Source: CBFDBF01 sp050287725
GTDB taxonomy: Bacteria > Pseudomonadota > Gammaproteobacteria > Chromatiales > Chromatiaceae
Reading direction: 5' to 3'
Length of the DNA: 23,659 nucleotides
Assembly: GCA_050287725.1 (NCBI GenBank)
Contig: JBNKCL010000041.1
Span: 1 to 23,659 of the forward strand
The notes under the pieces were generated by a model. The model ran no database searches. It was given only the letters and a program-made list of their open reading frames with translations, and had not been told where the DNA came from. Both the position numbers and the translations under genes were made by a program. Numbering within the stretch: the stretch's first letter is position 1; each line of letters starts with the position of its first letter. Positions 5,261 to 12,738 of this stretch are shown one piece after another.

Positions 5261-6175
5261 ATGCGCGTATTTGCCTCGTTTGTAATGCAGGGAAGGGGGC
5301 AGGCCCTGGCGGTGCTCGTGCCGTTGGCGGTCCTCGCTCTGTGGTTTCCGCCCCTGGGGATTGTCAGTTCCGGGGTGATCGGGCTGATCGCGTTGCGGCG
5401 GGGCGGTGTGGCCGGTCTGATGATGGCGATCCTGGCGACGGCCGGTTGTGTCGTGATCATGTTGGCCGCAGGTGCGCAGCCTTGGGTGGTGCTGGCGGTT
5501 ACTTTGCCGCCTTGGTTGCTGCTGCTGTTATTGGCGCAACTGCTGCGATTCAGCCGTTCGCTGCAGTTCACCGCCGGTGCCGCGTTGCTGCTGGCGGCCG
5601 GAGCGATCGCTGCCAGCCACTGGTATGGGGTGGATTGGAACGGGTTGCTGGAGCCGCTGAGCCGGTCGCTGTCGGAATCGCAGCTGGTGGGACCGGAGGA
5701 GCGCAAGGCGCTGATGAAGGAGTTGGGCGGCATGATGCCGGGTATCCTGGGGGCGTCGCTGTTTCTCCAGTTGATGCTTTCCCTGTTCCTGGCGCGCTGG
5801 TGGCAGGCGATGTTGTACAATCCGGGCGGATTTCGTGCCGAGTTTCACCGGTTTCGACTGCCCAAGGTGGTTGCGGCGGTGACGCTGGTAGTGTTGGTGT
5901 TGACCGCTTTGGGCGGTGATCAACAGGCCACCTGGCAGGACCATCTGGCGATGTTGTTACTCGCCGGCTGGTTGTTGCAGGGGTTGGCGTTGACCCATGC
6001 ATTGGTTGGGACAAAGGGCGCCGGACGCGGATGGTTGGCGGTAATCTATCTGTTGTTGTTTTTACCGATCACCATGCTGCATGCCATTACCATGTTGGCG
6101 GCCGCGGGACTGGCGGATGCTTGGTTTGATTTTAGGGCGCGCATCGGTACCGGGAACGGTGCGGACGCGGGCTGA
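5261..6175 (+). CDS. DUF2232-family integral membrane protein
   Basis: 304-aa polytopic membrane protein of the DUF2232 (YybS-like) type, found between rpsR and rplI in many gammaproteobacteria. The start MRVFASFVMQGRGQA matches the family's usual N-terminus. Hydrophobic helices are visible at about 15-45, 50-70, 75-95, 103-117, 165-185, 205-222, 232-250 and 260-285, suggesting roughly eight membrane passes. No catalytic motif is apparent and the function is unknown. The ATG has no clear Shine-Dalgarno, so translation may depend on coupling or local RNA structure. Placement in the ribosomal-protein operon suggests cotranscription, not a ribosomal role. Confidence 0.85.
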   Translation: MRVFASFVMQGRGQALAVLVPLAVLALWFPPLGIVSSGVIGLIALRRGGVAGLMMAILATAGCVVIMLAAGAQPWVVLAVTLPPWLLLLLLAQLLRFSRSLQFTAGAALLLAAGAIAASHWYGVDWNGLLEPLSRSLSESQLVGPEERKALMKELGGMMPGILGASLFLQLMLSLFLARWWQAMLYNPGGFRAEFHRFRLPKVVAAVTLVVLVLTALGGDQQATWQDHLAMLLLAGWLLQGLALTHALVGTKGAGRGWLAVIYLLLFLPITMLHAITMLAAAGLADAWFDFRARIGTGNGADAG

Positions 6176-6207
6176 ACAGTAAATGGCTGTGTTTTGGGGT
6201 AGATACG

Positions 6208-6660
6208 ATGGAAGTGATCCTGTTACAGAATATTGAAAACCTCGGCGGTCTCGGCGAAAAGGTCGTGGTCAAATCCGGTTATGGCCGGAACTTTCTGATC
6301 CCGTCCGGTCGTGCGGTGCCGGCCACTGACGAGAATCTGGCCGCCTTCGAGGCGCGTCGTGCGGAGCTGGAAAAAGAGGCTGCGGAATCGCTGGCTCAAG
6401 CCGATGCGCGCAAGGGCGAAGTGGAGGCGTTGAGCCTCACCATTGCCAGAAAGGCGGGTGACGAAGGCCGATTGTTCGGCTCGGTGGGCACCACCGACAT
6501 CGTGGAGGCCGCGGCCGCCGCCGGTGTCACCTTGAATAAGCGCGAGGTGCGTCTGCCGGAAGGCCCGTTCCACATTACCGGTGACTTCGAGGTGCAGATC
6601 CATCTGCACACCGATGTGGATGCCACGCTGAAGCTGTCGATCGTCCCGGAAACGGAATAA
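6208..6660 (+). CDS. rplI: Large ribosomal subunit protein bL9
   Basis: 150-aa L9, which binds 23S rRNA near the L1 stalk and extends away from the ribosome. The N-terminal rRNA-binding domain is unmistakable (MEVILLQNIENLGGLGE, then GYGRNFLIPSGRA). A long connecting helix follows (about 41-75, AFEARRAELEKEAAES), then the C-terminal domain with GRLFGSVGTTDI. The length is normal. The Shine-Dalgarno is modest (GGGG about 9 bases before the ATG). It lies 32 bases after the DUF2232 gene, consistent with one operon. Confidence 0.98.
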   Translation: MEVILLQNIENLGGLGEKVVVKSGYGRNFLIPSGRAVPATDENLAAFEARRAELEKEAAESLAQADARKGEVEALSLTIARKAGDEGRLFGSVGTTDIVEAAAAAGVTLNKREVRLPEGPFHITGDFEVQIHLHTDVDATLKLSIVPETE

Positions 6661-6719
6661 TAAAGCACCATTGTCGTAGGATTTCTCCCCAGCGGGAGGA
6701 GGAACAACGACCCAGGAGG

Positions 6720-6760
6720 AACGGTTTCCCCGGCGCGAAAAGGCGCCGTGGGAAGCCGTT
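6720..6760 (+). other. Long hairpin in the rplI-dnaB spacer
   Basis: Arms 6720-6736 and 6743-6760 pair over about 17 bp with one G-U pair and a one-base bulge (AACGGTTTCCC... with ...GGGAAGCCGTT; inner GGCGC/GCGCC). No T-run follows, so it is not a standard terminator. A smaller hairpin, CTCCC-CAGC-GGGAG, lies at 6685-6698. It may slow or process the transcript between rplI and dnaB. Confidence 0.55.
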
Positions 6761-6890
6761 TCAGCGATCCCACCGGTCGGCTCCGGGACACAATTCCCGA
6801 TCCGGCAGGGGGATTGCAGGATTCGCCTTTTCCCGGACCGCTCTTTTACCGTATGCTTTATCCATTCCCGGCTCCCTGATCTGATAACGC

Positions 6891-8297
6891 ATGCACGAAC
6901 CTGCATATCCTCCCGATCTTTCCCCGCCGCCTGAGGCGGATATGGACTCTTTCCGGGTCCCGCCGCACTCGGTGCAGGCCGAACAGTCGGTACTGGGCGG
7001 GTTAATGCTCGATAACGAGGCCTGGGATCAGGTCGCAGACCGGATCATCGGGGAGGATTTCTACCGGCGGGAACACCAGCTGATCTTCCGGGCCATCGAC
7101 CGGCTGGCGGAGCGGCAACAGCCGTTTGACGTGGTGACCCTGGGCGAGGAACTGGAGCGGGCGGGGGGACTGCAGGACGTAGGGGGACTCGCCTACCTCG
7201 GCAACCTCGCCAAAGACACCCCGAGCGCCGCCAATATCCGTGCCTACGCCGATATCGTACGCGAGCACTCGGTGATGCGTCAGCTCATCCGGGTCGGTAC
7301 CGATATCGCCGGTCGTGGATTCCGTCCCGAGGGGCGCTCCAGCCTGGAGCTTCTGGATGAGGCGGAACGCCGGGTATTCGAGATCGCCGAACAGGGCAAG
7401 CGTGGCGGCAGCTTCAGCCCCATCAAGACCCTGCTGACCCAGGCGGTGGACCGGATCGAGACCCTGTTTCAGCGGGATGAGCACATCACCGGTCTCAGCA
7501 GTGGTTTTAACGACTTCGACGACCAGACCTCCGGGTTGCAGCCGGCGGATCTGATCATCGTTGCCGGACGCCCCTCCATGGGCAAGACCACCTTCGCCAT
7601 GAATATCGCCGAACATGTTGCGATCCACAACAAGGTGCCGGTGGCGGTGTTCAGTATGGAGATGCCGGGACACGCCCTGGCGATGCGCATGATGTCGTCG
7701 CTGGGACGTATCGACCAGCACCGGGTGCGCACCGGGAAGCTGGAGGACGATGAATGGCCCCGTCTCACCTCGGCGGTCAGCATTCTGGCGGAGGCGCCGC
7801 TCTTTATCGACGACACCGCGGCCCTGACCCCCACCGAGTTACGGGCCCGGGCCCGGCGGCTGATGCGGGAGCATGGGGATCTGGGGCTGATCGTGATCGA
7901 CTACCTGCAGTTGATGCAGGCCCCCGGGCAAGGCGAGAACCGCACCAACGAGATCTCCGCGATTTCCCGTTCCCTTAAAGCGCTGGCCAAGGAACTCGAC
8001 GTTCCGGTGATTGCGCTGTCCCAGCTCAACCGCAGTCTGGAACAGCGCACCAACAAGCGCCCGATCATGTCGGATCTGCGTGAATCCGGCGCCATCGAAC
8101 AGGATGCGGACCTGATCGTCTTCATCTATCGCGACGAGGTCTATAACGAGGACAGCGCGGACAAAGGTATCGCCGAGATCAACATCGCGAAACAGCGCAA
8201 CGGGCCCATCGGTACCTCCCGTCTGACCTTTCTCGGGAAATACACCAAGTTTGAAAACTTCATTGACGACGTCTACGGCAGCGAGGGGTATGGATGA
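6891..8297 (+). CDS. dnaB: Replicative DNA helicase DnaB
   Basis: 468-aa hexameric 5'-3' helicase that drives the replication fork and interacts with primase and the clamp loader. The N-terminal domain opens VPPHSVQAEQSVLGGLMLDN (residues about 22-41). The RecA-like domain has the Walker A motif GRPSMGKTT (226-234), the Walker B region LIVIDYLQLM, and the typical SQLNRSLEQR and SDLRESGAIEQDADL segments. There is no intein and the length is normal. The start at 6891 gives a tail like that of E. coli DnaB but has no visible Shine-Dalgarno; ATG 6942 (17 codons later) has GAGG upstream and is an alternative. The stop overlaps the alr start by 4 bases, implying translational coupling. Confidence 0.98.
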   Translation: MHEPAYPPDLSPPPEADMDSFRVPPHSVQAEQSVLGGLMLDNEAWDQVADRIIGEDFYRREHQLIFRAIDRLAERQQPFDVVTLGEELERAGGLQDVGGLAYLGNLAKDTPSAANIRAYADIVREHSVMRQLIRVGTDIAGRGFRPEGRSSLELLDEAERRVFEIAEQGKRGGSFSPIKTLLTQAVDRIETLFQRDEHITGLSSGFNDFDDQTSGLQPADLIIVAGRPSMGKTTFAMNIAEHVAIHNKVPVAVFSMEMPGHALAMRMMSSLGRIDQHRVRTGKLEDDEWPRLTSAVSILAEAPLFIDDTAALTPTELRARARRLMREHGDLGLIVIDYLQLMQAPGQGENRTNEISAISRSLKALAKELDVPVIALSQLNRSLEQRTNKRPIMSDLRESGAIEQDADLIVFIYRDEVYNEDSADKGIAEINIAKQRNGPIGTSRLTFLGKYTKFENFIDDVYGSEGYG

Positions 8298-9403
8298 GCG
8301 CGGACCCCACCGCCCTGATCGATCTCTCCGCCCTGCGGCATAACCTGAATCGGGCGCGTTTGGCGGCGCCCGGCAGCCGGATGCTGGCGGTGATCAAGGC
8401 CAACGGTTACGGGCACGGACTGCTGCGGGTAGCCGGCGCCCTGGGCGATGCGGAGGCGCTGGCGGTGGCACGCATCGGTGAGGGAGTGCGTCTGCGAGAG
8501 GCCGGCGAGAACCGCCCGATCGCGATTCTGGAGGGTTTCTTCGACCCGCAGGAGTTGCAGACCGCAATTCACCACCGGCTGGAGCCGGTGATCCATGAAT
8601 CCGGCCAGATCGAATGCCTGGAACAGCATCCCCCCGCGAAGCCGTTCCCTTGCTGGCTGAAGATCGACAGCGGTATGCACCGTCTCGGGTTTCCGATAAC
8701 GGAAGCGGATCAGGCGTTTCGCCGTCTTTCCGCCATCCCCGCGCTACAGGGTCGCATCCGGGCCATGACCCATCTGGCCAACGCCGATGATCGCGCGGAC
8801 GTCACCACCGAACGACAACTGGAACAGTTCCTCGCCCGGGTGCGGCCGTGGGGGGTGGAGTCCAGTATCGCCAACTCGGCCGGGATCCTGGGTTGGAAGG
8901 CCACACACTCGGAATGGGTGCGTCCCGGCATCATGCTCTACGGCGCCTCTCCCTTTCTGGATCGGGTGGGAGAAATGGAAGGACTGCTGCCGGTGATGAC
9001 CCTGCAGAGCCGGGTGATCGCGGTGAACACCGTTCGACGGGGTGAGGGAATCGGATACGGCGGCGACTGGAAATGCCCCGAGGATATGACGGTGGGTGTG
9101 ATCGCCATCGGCTACGGCGACGGTTATCCCCGACATGCACCATCGGGCACGCCGGTACTGGTGAACGGAAAACGGGTGCCGTTGGTGGGGCGGGTCTCGA
9201 TGGACATGATTACCGTCGATCTGCGCAGCCAGCCGGAGGCGCGCGCGGGAGATCCGGCGATCCTGTGGGGCTGCGGGCTGCCGGCGGAAGAGATCGCGCA
9301 GGCCGCGGGCACCATCCCATATGAACTGTTCTGCGGCGTAACCACCCGGGTCGAGTTCGTCGAAACCGGGGTGTCGGAGACGACGCAACAAGCGCTGGCA
9401 TGA
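8294..9403 (+). CDS. alr: Alanine racemase (PLP-dependent)
   Basis: 369-aa enzyme that interconverts L- and D-alanine to supply D-Ala for peptidoglycan. The PLP lysine is K35 in AVIKANGYGHG. The second catalytic base is Y255 in GIGYGGDW. Other family segments are LKIDSGMHRLGF, ANSAGIL, RPGIMLYG and GRVSMDMITVDL. The fold is an N-terminal TIM barrel followed by a C-terminal beta domain, and the length is typical. It shares ATGA with dnaB upstream and with radA downstream, so the three are probably cotranslated. The dnaB-alr pairing is conserved in many gammaproteobacteria. Confidence 0.97.
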   Translation: MSADPTALIDLSALRHNLNRARLAAPGSRMLAVIKANGYGHGLLRVAGALGDAEALAVARIGEGVRLREAGENRPIAILEGFFDPQELQTAIHHRLEPVIHESGQIECLEQHPPAKPFPCWLKIDSGMHRLGFPITEADQAFRRLSAIPALQGRIRAMTHLANADDRADVTTERQLEQFLARVRPWGVESSIANSAGILGWKATHSEWVRPGIMLYGASPFLDRVGEMEGLLPVMTLQSRVIAVNTVRRGEGIGYGGDWKCPEDMTVGVIAIGYGDGYPRHAPSGTPVLVNGKRVPLVGRVSMDMITVDLRSQPEARAGDPAILWGCGLPAEEIAQAAGTIPYELFCGVTTRVEFVETGVSETTQQALA

Positions 9404-10767
9404 GTAAGGCGCAAAAGGTCCAGTACGTCTGTACCGAGTGCGGCGGCCAGTTCCCCAAATGGTCCGGCCAGTGCCCCGATTGCCAGGCCTGGAACAGCCT
9501 GCAGGAACTCCTGGTGGAATCCGCCGCTGCGAAGAGTCCGCGCTTTGCCGGATACACCGGGAGCGGCGATCAGGGGCGGGTCTGCGCGCTGGCGGAGATC
9601 GAACCGGACCGTTCCCGGGGAATCGCCACCGCGAACGCCGAGCTCGATCGCGTGCTGGGGGGCGGGGTGGTGGCCGGCTCGGTGATCCTGATCGGCGGCG
9701 ACCCCGGCATCGGGAAATCGACCCTGTTGCTCCAGACCCTGGCCCGGTTGCCGGAGCAACTCTCCACCCTCTACGTCAGCGGCGAGGAGTCGCCGGAACA
9801 GATCAGCCTGCGCGCCCGACGGCTGGGATTGCCGTGCGAACGGTTGCGCTTGCTGGCGGAGACCAACGTGGAGCGCATCCTGAAATCGGCGCAGGGGGAA
9901 GCGCCGGACGTGATGGTGGTGGACTCCATTCAGACGGTCTATACGGAGCTGTTGCAGTCCGCTCCGGGGTCGGTGGCGCAGGTACGGGAGGCGGCGGCAC
10001 AACTGGTCCGGTTCGCAAAACAGACCGGGACCGCCATCTTCCTGGTGGGGCACGTCACCAAAGAGGGTACCCTGGCCGGACCGCGGGTGCTCGAACACAT
10101 GGTGGATACCGTACTCTATTTCGAAGGGGAGTCGGGCAGCCAGTTCCGGCTTATCCGCAGCATCAAGAACCGTTTCGGCGCCGTCAACGAACTGGGCATC
10201 TTCGCCATGACCGACCGGGGGTTGCGCGAGGTGAGCAACCCCTCCGCGATCTTTCTGTCGCGTCATCATGAGGAGGTGCCGGGCAGCGCCGTGCTGGTGA
10301 CCCGGGAGGGAAGCCGGCCGCTGCTGGTGGAGGTTCAGTCGCTGGTGGATGAGAGTCAACTCTCCAACCCGCGCCGGGTGACCCTGGGGCTGGAGCAGAA
10401 TCGTCTGAACATGCTGTTGGCGGTGCTGCATCGGCATGCGGGGGTCGCCATGTTCGGGCAGGATGTCTATGTCAACGTGGTGGGCGGCGTGCGGATTACC
10501 GAGACGGCGGCCGACCTGGCGGTGTTGCTGGCGGTCCTCTCCAGTTTTCGCGACCGGCCCCTGGCAAAGGATCTTGCAGTGTACGGGGAGGTGGGGCTGG
10601 CGGGCGAGATTCGTCCGGTTCCGAACGGTCAGGAGCGGTTGCAGGAGGCGGCCAAACACGGATTCCGGCGCGTCATCGTCCCGCGGGCCAACGCGCCGAA
10701 GAAACCGATCGAGGGATTGGAAGTGACGGCAGTGAATCGTCTGGCCGAGGTGCTGGATCTGGTTTGA
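9400..10767 (+). CDS. radA: DNA repair protein RadA
   Basis: 455-aa RecA-like ATPase (also called Sms) that promotes branch migration during recombinational repair. Domains in order: a C4 zinc finger with CTECGGQFPKWSGQCPDC (about 10-27), an ATPase core with Walker A GDPGIGKS (100-107), the RadA-specific KNRFG motif (SIKNRFGAVNELG), and a C-terminal Lon-protease-like domain (about 350-455) without an obvious protease active site. The length equals that of the family. The ATG overlaps the alr stop. No terminator follows; a palindromic repeat (10784-10858) starts 16 bases after the stop codon, in front of a convergent gene. Confidence 0.98.
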   Translation: MSKAQKVQYVCTECGGQFPKWSGQCPDCQAWNSLQELLVESAAAKSPRFAGYTGSGDQGRVCALAEIEPDRSRGIATANAELDRVLGGGVVAGSVILIGGDPGIGKSTLLLQTLARLPEQLSTLYVSGEESPEQISLRARRLGLPCERLRLLAETNVERILKSAQGEAPDVMVVDSIQTVYTELLQSAPGSVAQVREAAAQLVRFAKQTGTAIFLVGHVTKEGTLAGPRVLEHMVDTVLYFEGESGSQFRLIRSIKNRFGAVNELGIFAMTDRGLREVSNPSAIFLSRHHEEVPGSAVLVTREGSRPLLVEVQSLVDESQLSNPRRVTLGLEQNRLNMLLAVLHRHAGVAMFGQDVYVNVVGGVRITETAADLAVLLAVLSSFRDRPLAKDLAVYGEVGLAGEIRPVPNGQERLQEAAKHGFRRVIVPRANAPKKPIEGLEVTAVNRLAEVLDLV

Positions 10768-10783
10768 GAGCAGGCGAATCAGT

Positions 10784-10858
10784 CTCTCGCAAAGACACCA
10801 AGCGCGTAAAGAGAGCTAACGTGTTTTTTCCTTGGCGTTCTTTGCGTCTTGGCGAGAG
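10784..10858. repeat. Imperfect palindromic dispersed-type repeat
   Basis: The 75-bp element begins CTCTCGCAAAGAC and ends GTCTTGGCGAGAG; the ends are near-perfect inverted copies of each other. The interior repeats AAGAC/CAAG/AAAGA words on the left and TTCTTTGCG/CTTGG words on the right. Sequences of this CTCTCGC-AAAGACGC type are familiar as scattered intergenic palindromes in many bacterial genomes. It lies between the convergent radA and PilZ genes and may fold in the RNA from both strands. Confidence 0.65.
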
Positions 10859-10872
10859 TGAATTCAGTGGAC

Positions 10873-11244
10873 CTACCCCAGCGCTTCCAGCTCACGTTCC
10901 AACGATTGCGGATCGCCCAGATTCAACTCCACCAGGCGGCGCAGGTGGGTGATGCTGTCCATGTCGATATGTCGGCACCGCATCCCGAGATGCTTCTGGT
11001 CGCAGTGGGCGACCGTGGTTTCCATGGTGATGGTGTGTTCTTCGCCTTCCGTCAGCATGATCTTCACGGTTTCCTTGTCCCCGACCTTGCCTTCCCAGCC
11101 GGGCGGCACCTCCATCAGGACCCCGTTCAGGGAGATGTCCACCAGCGAGGCGGTGAGATCTGAATCATCTCGGCGCAGGTAGGCTTGCGCATCGAAATGA
11201 ATGCGGTGAAACCGGCGGCGTTCCTGGTGGTTCGGGTTATTCAT
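10873..11244 (-). CDS. Single-domain PilZ protein, predicted c-di-GMP receptor
   Basis: 123-aa cytoplasmic protein that is almost entirely one PilZ domain. Both ligand motifs are intact: RxxxR as R10-R14 (in ERRRFHRIHF) and (D/N)xSxxG as D36-S38-G41 (DISLNG). The beta-barrel continues through LMEVPPGWEG, TVKIMLTEGEEH and LGMRCRHIDMDS, and a helix closes the domain (ITHLRRLVELNLG). These features predict c-di-GMP binding. What it regulates is unknown; the flagellar cluster 2 kb away, with a c-di-GMP-type FleQ, makes motility one option. The ATG at 11244 has AAGG about 7 bases upstream. The gene has a structured leader and a perfect TATAAT at 11339-11344. Confidence 0.92.
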   Translation of the reverse strand: MNNPNHQERRRFHRIHFDAQAYLRRDDSDLTASLVDISLNGVLMEVPPGWEGKVGDKETVKIMLTEGEEHTITMETTVAHCDQKHLGMRCRHIDMDSITHLRRLVELNLGDPQSLERELEALG

Positions 11245-11278
11245 AGCAGGCCTTGTTGGGTGGCGTCGTCACCATCGC

Positions 11279-11344
11279 GGTGTTGTTGCAACACCTATGC
11301 GTGGTTTGGCGGCCGTTCCGGCCGATCCTTTATCGGGAATTATA
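11279..11344 (-). promoter_or_regulatory. Promoter and two-hairpin leader of the PilZ gene
   Basis: Reading on the minus strand, a perfect -10 TATAAT lies at 11339-11344 with a weak TAAAGA 17 bases upstream. Between it and the ATG are two perfect hairpins: CGGCCG-loop-CGGCCG (11310-11324, 3-base loop) and GGTGTTG-loop-CAACACC (11279-11295, 3-base loop). Neither is followed by a T-run. They may stabilise or regulate the roughly 85-nt leader; I cannot match them to a known riboswitch. Confidence 0.45.
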
Positions 11345-11364
11345 ATTGTTGCGGGGAGGTGTCT

Positions 11365-12645
11365 TTAGGACGCCGATTCTTCCCTACGCAGCGCGGGCAG
11401 TATGCGAACGGTCTTGACCGCATTGTCCTGGATCTGCAACACCTCTACCGGGTAGCCCGCAATCAATAAGCTGGTGCCGGGGGTGGGGATGGTCTCCAAC
11501 TGCTCGATAATCAGGCCGTTCAGGGTACGGGGGCCGTCGGTGGGCAGCTCCCAGTGCAACGTCCTGACCAGCTCCCGTACGTTGGCGTTGCCGGCTACCA
11601 GGTAGCTGCCGTCCGCTTGTGGCTGTACGTCGCGTACGCTGTCCGACGGATCGGTGGTGAACTCACCGACGATCTCTTCCAACAGATCGGATACGGTCAG
11701 CAGACCCAGCAGGTCACCGTATTCGTCCACCACCAGACCCATCCCCTGTTTCTCCCGTTGAAAGTTGAGCAACTGTCGGTTCAACGGGGTTCCTTCCGGG
11801 ATGAAATAGGGTTCGGTCACAATCCCCTGGATGGACTCTTTGGTGAGTCCGCCATGCGCCAGGGCGTGTACGGCGCTCCGGATATGCAGGATACCGATGA
11901 TGTTGTCGATGCTTCCTTCGTATACCGGGAGCCGGGTATAAAAACTGGTTTGTAGTTGTTGAATGATTTCGTCCAGCGGGTCTTCCAGATCGATCCCTTC
12001 CAGTTCGTGCCGCGGGATCATGATCTCCTCCACCGTGGCGTTTCCGAGATCCAAAATACTGAGAAGCATCTTCTGATGTCGTTTCGGGATCATGGCGCCC
12101 GCTTCGTTGACCACGGTGCGCAGCTCTTCCTGGCTGAGTGCGTTTCCGGCCCCGTCCTCCGGCGAGACCCCGAGCAACTTCAACAGGCCGTTGGCGATGC
12201 CGTTAACGATCCAGACCAGCGGGTAGAGGATTTTCAGTAACGGTCGGTACACAAAGGCGGCGGGGAAGGCCACTTTTTCCGGACGCAGGGCGGCGAGTGT
12301 TTTCGGTGTGACCTCGGCGAAGATCAGGATGATCAGGGTCAGGGCGAAGGCCGCAAACGCGATCGCACGATCCCCGCCGAACACACGCAGCGCGATCACG
12401 GTGGCAATGGAAGAGGCGAGGATATTGACGAAGTTGTTGCCCAGCAGGATCAAACCGATCAGACGGTCCGGCCGTTGCAGCAGGCGATGGGCATGGATCG
12501 CCCCTTTGTGTCCGGCATCCTTGAGGTGACGCAACCGATAGCGGTTCAGCGTCATCAGGGCGGTTTCAGAACCCGAAAAGAAAGCGGACAACAGGATTAG
12601 GAGAATAAGCATGCCAACCAGCATGCTTATGGGGATATCGCTCAA
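11365..12645 (-). CDS. yfjD: CNNM/CorB-type membrane transporter with CBS pair
   Basis: 426-aa inner-membrane protein of the HlyC/CorC (CNNM) family, the Mg2+ transport/homeostasis group that includes E. coli YfjD and Salmonella CorB. The DUF21 membrane domain (about 1-180) opens with FFSGSETALMTLNRYRLRHL and includes LGNNFVNILASS and FAEVTPKT. A CBS pair follows (about 190-320, with IMIPRHELEGID and VVDEYGDLLGLLTVSDLLEE), then a C-terminal CorC/HlyC domain (about 335-420). The frame begins with TTG at 12643-12645, which gives an N-terminus like that of YfjD. ATG at 12622-12624 would remove seven residues and has no Shine-Dalgarno. The next gene on this strand, PilZ, lies 120 bases downstream with its own promoter candidate. 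Confidence 0.9.
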   Translation of the reverse strand: MSDIPISMLVGMLILLILLSAFFSGSETALMTLNRYRLRHLKDAGHKGAIHAHRLLQRPDRLIGLILLGNNFVNILASSIATVIALRVFGGDRAIAFAAFALTLIILIFAEVTPKTLAALRPEKVAFPAAFVYRPLLKILYPLVWIVNGIANGLLKLLGVSPEDGAGNALSQEELRTVVNEAGAMIPKRHQKMLLSILDLGNATVEEIMIPRHELEGIDLEDPLDEIIQQLQTSFYTRLPVYEGSIDNIIGILHIRSAVHALAHGGLTKESIQGIVTEPYFIPEGTPLNRQLLNFQREKQGMGLVVDEYGDLLGLLTVSDLLEEIVGEFTTDPSDSVRDVQPQADGSYLVAGNANVRELVRTLHWELPTDGPRTLNGLIIEQLETIPTPGTSLLIAGYPVEVLQIQDNAVKTVRILPALRREESAS

Positions 12646-12657
12646 AAGAAGAAGACC

Positions 12658-12712
12658 TATAATGTGTGTGAATCTTATTTCTATGCCGCAGCCACCGGCC
12701 TGTCAAGGCCGG
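12658..12712 (+). promoter_or_regulatory. Candidate -10 and leader hairpin of the PilZ-like gene
   Basis: A perfect TATAAT lies at 12658-12663 with no good -35. The leader contains a perfect 6-bp hairpin CCGGCC/GGCCGG (12695-12700 and 12707-12712, 6-base loop), followed by an A/T-rich run and then, 14 bases on, the Shine-Dalgarno at 12727. Confidence 0.4.
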
Positions 12713-12738
12713 ATATTATTTTGAACAAGGAGTCATCG

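Noticed and set aside
5341..5919. 192-aa Gly/Arg/Ala-rich frame inside the DUF2232 gene
   Set aside because: Its composition is that of a shifted frame of the membrane protein, and it has no independent start signal.
9124..10659. A 511-aa minus-strand open frame
   Set aside because: It lies antisense to alr and radA, both of which are certain; its translation has no recognisable domain and reflects G+C-rich codon bias.
12664..12738. PilZ-like gene starting at ATG 12664
   Set aside because: It starts at the -10 element with no Shine-Dalgarno; TTG 12739 has a perfect AAGGAG at good spacing.
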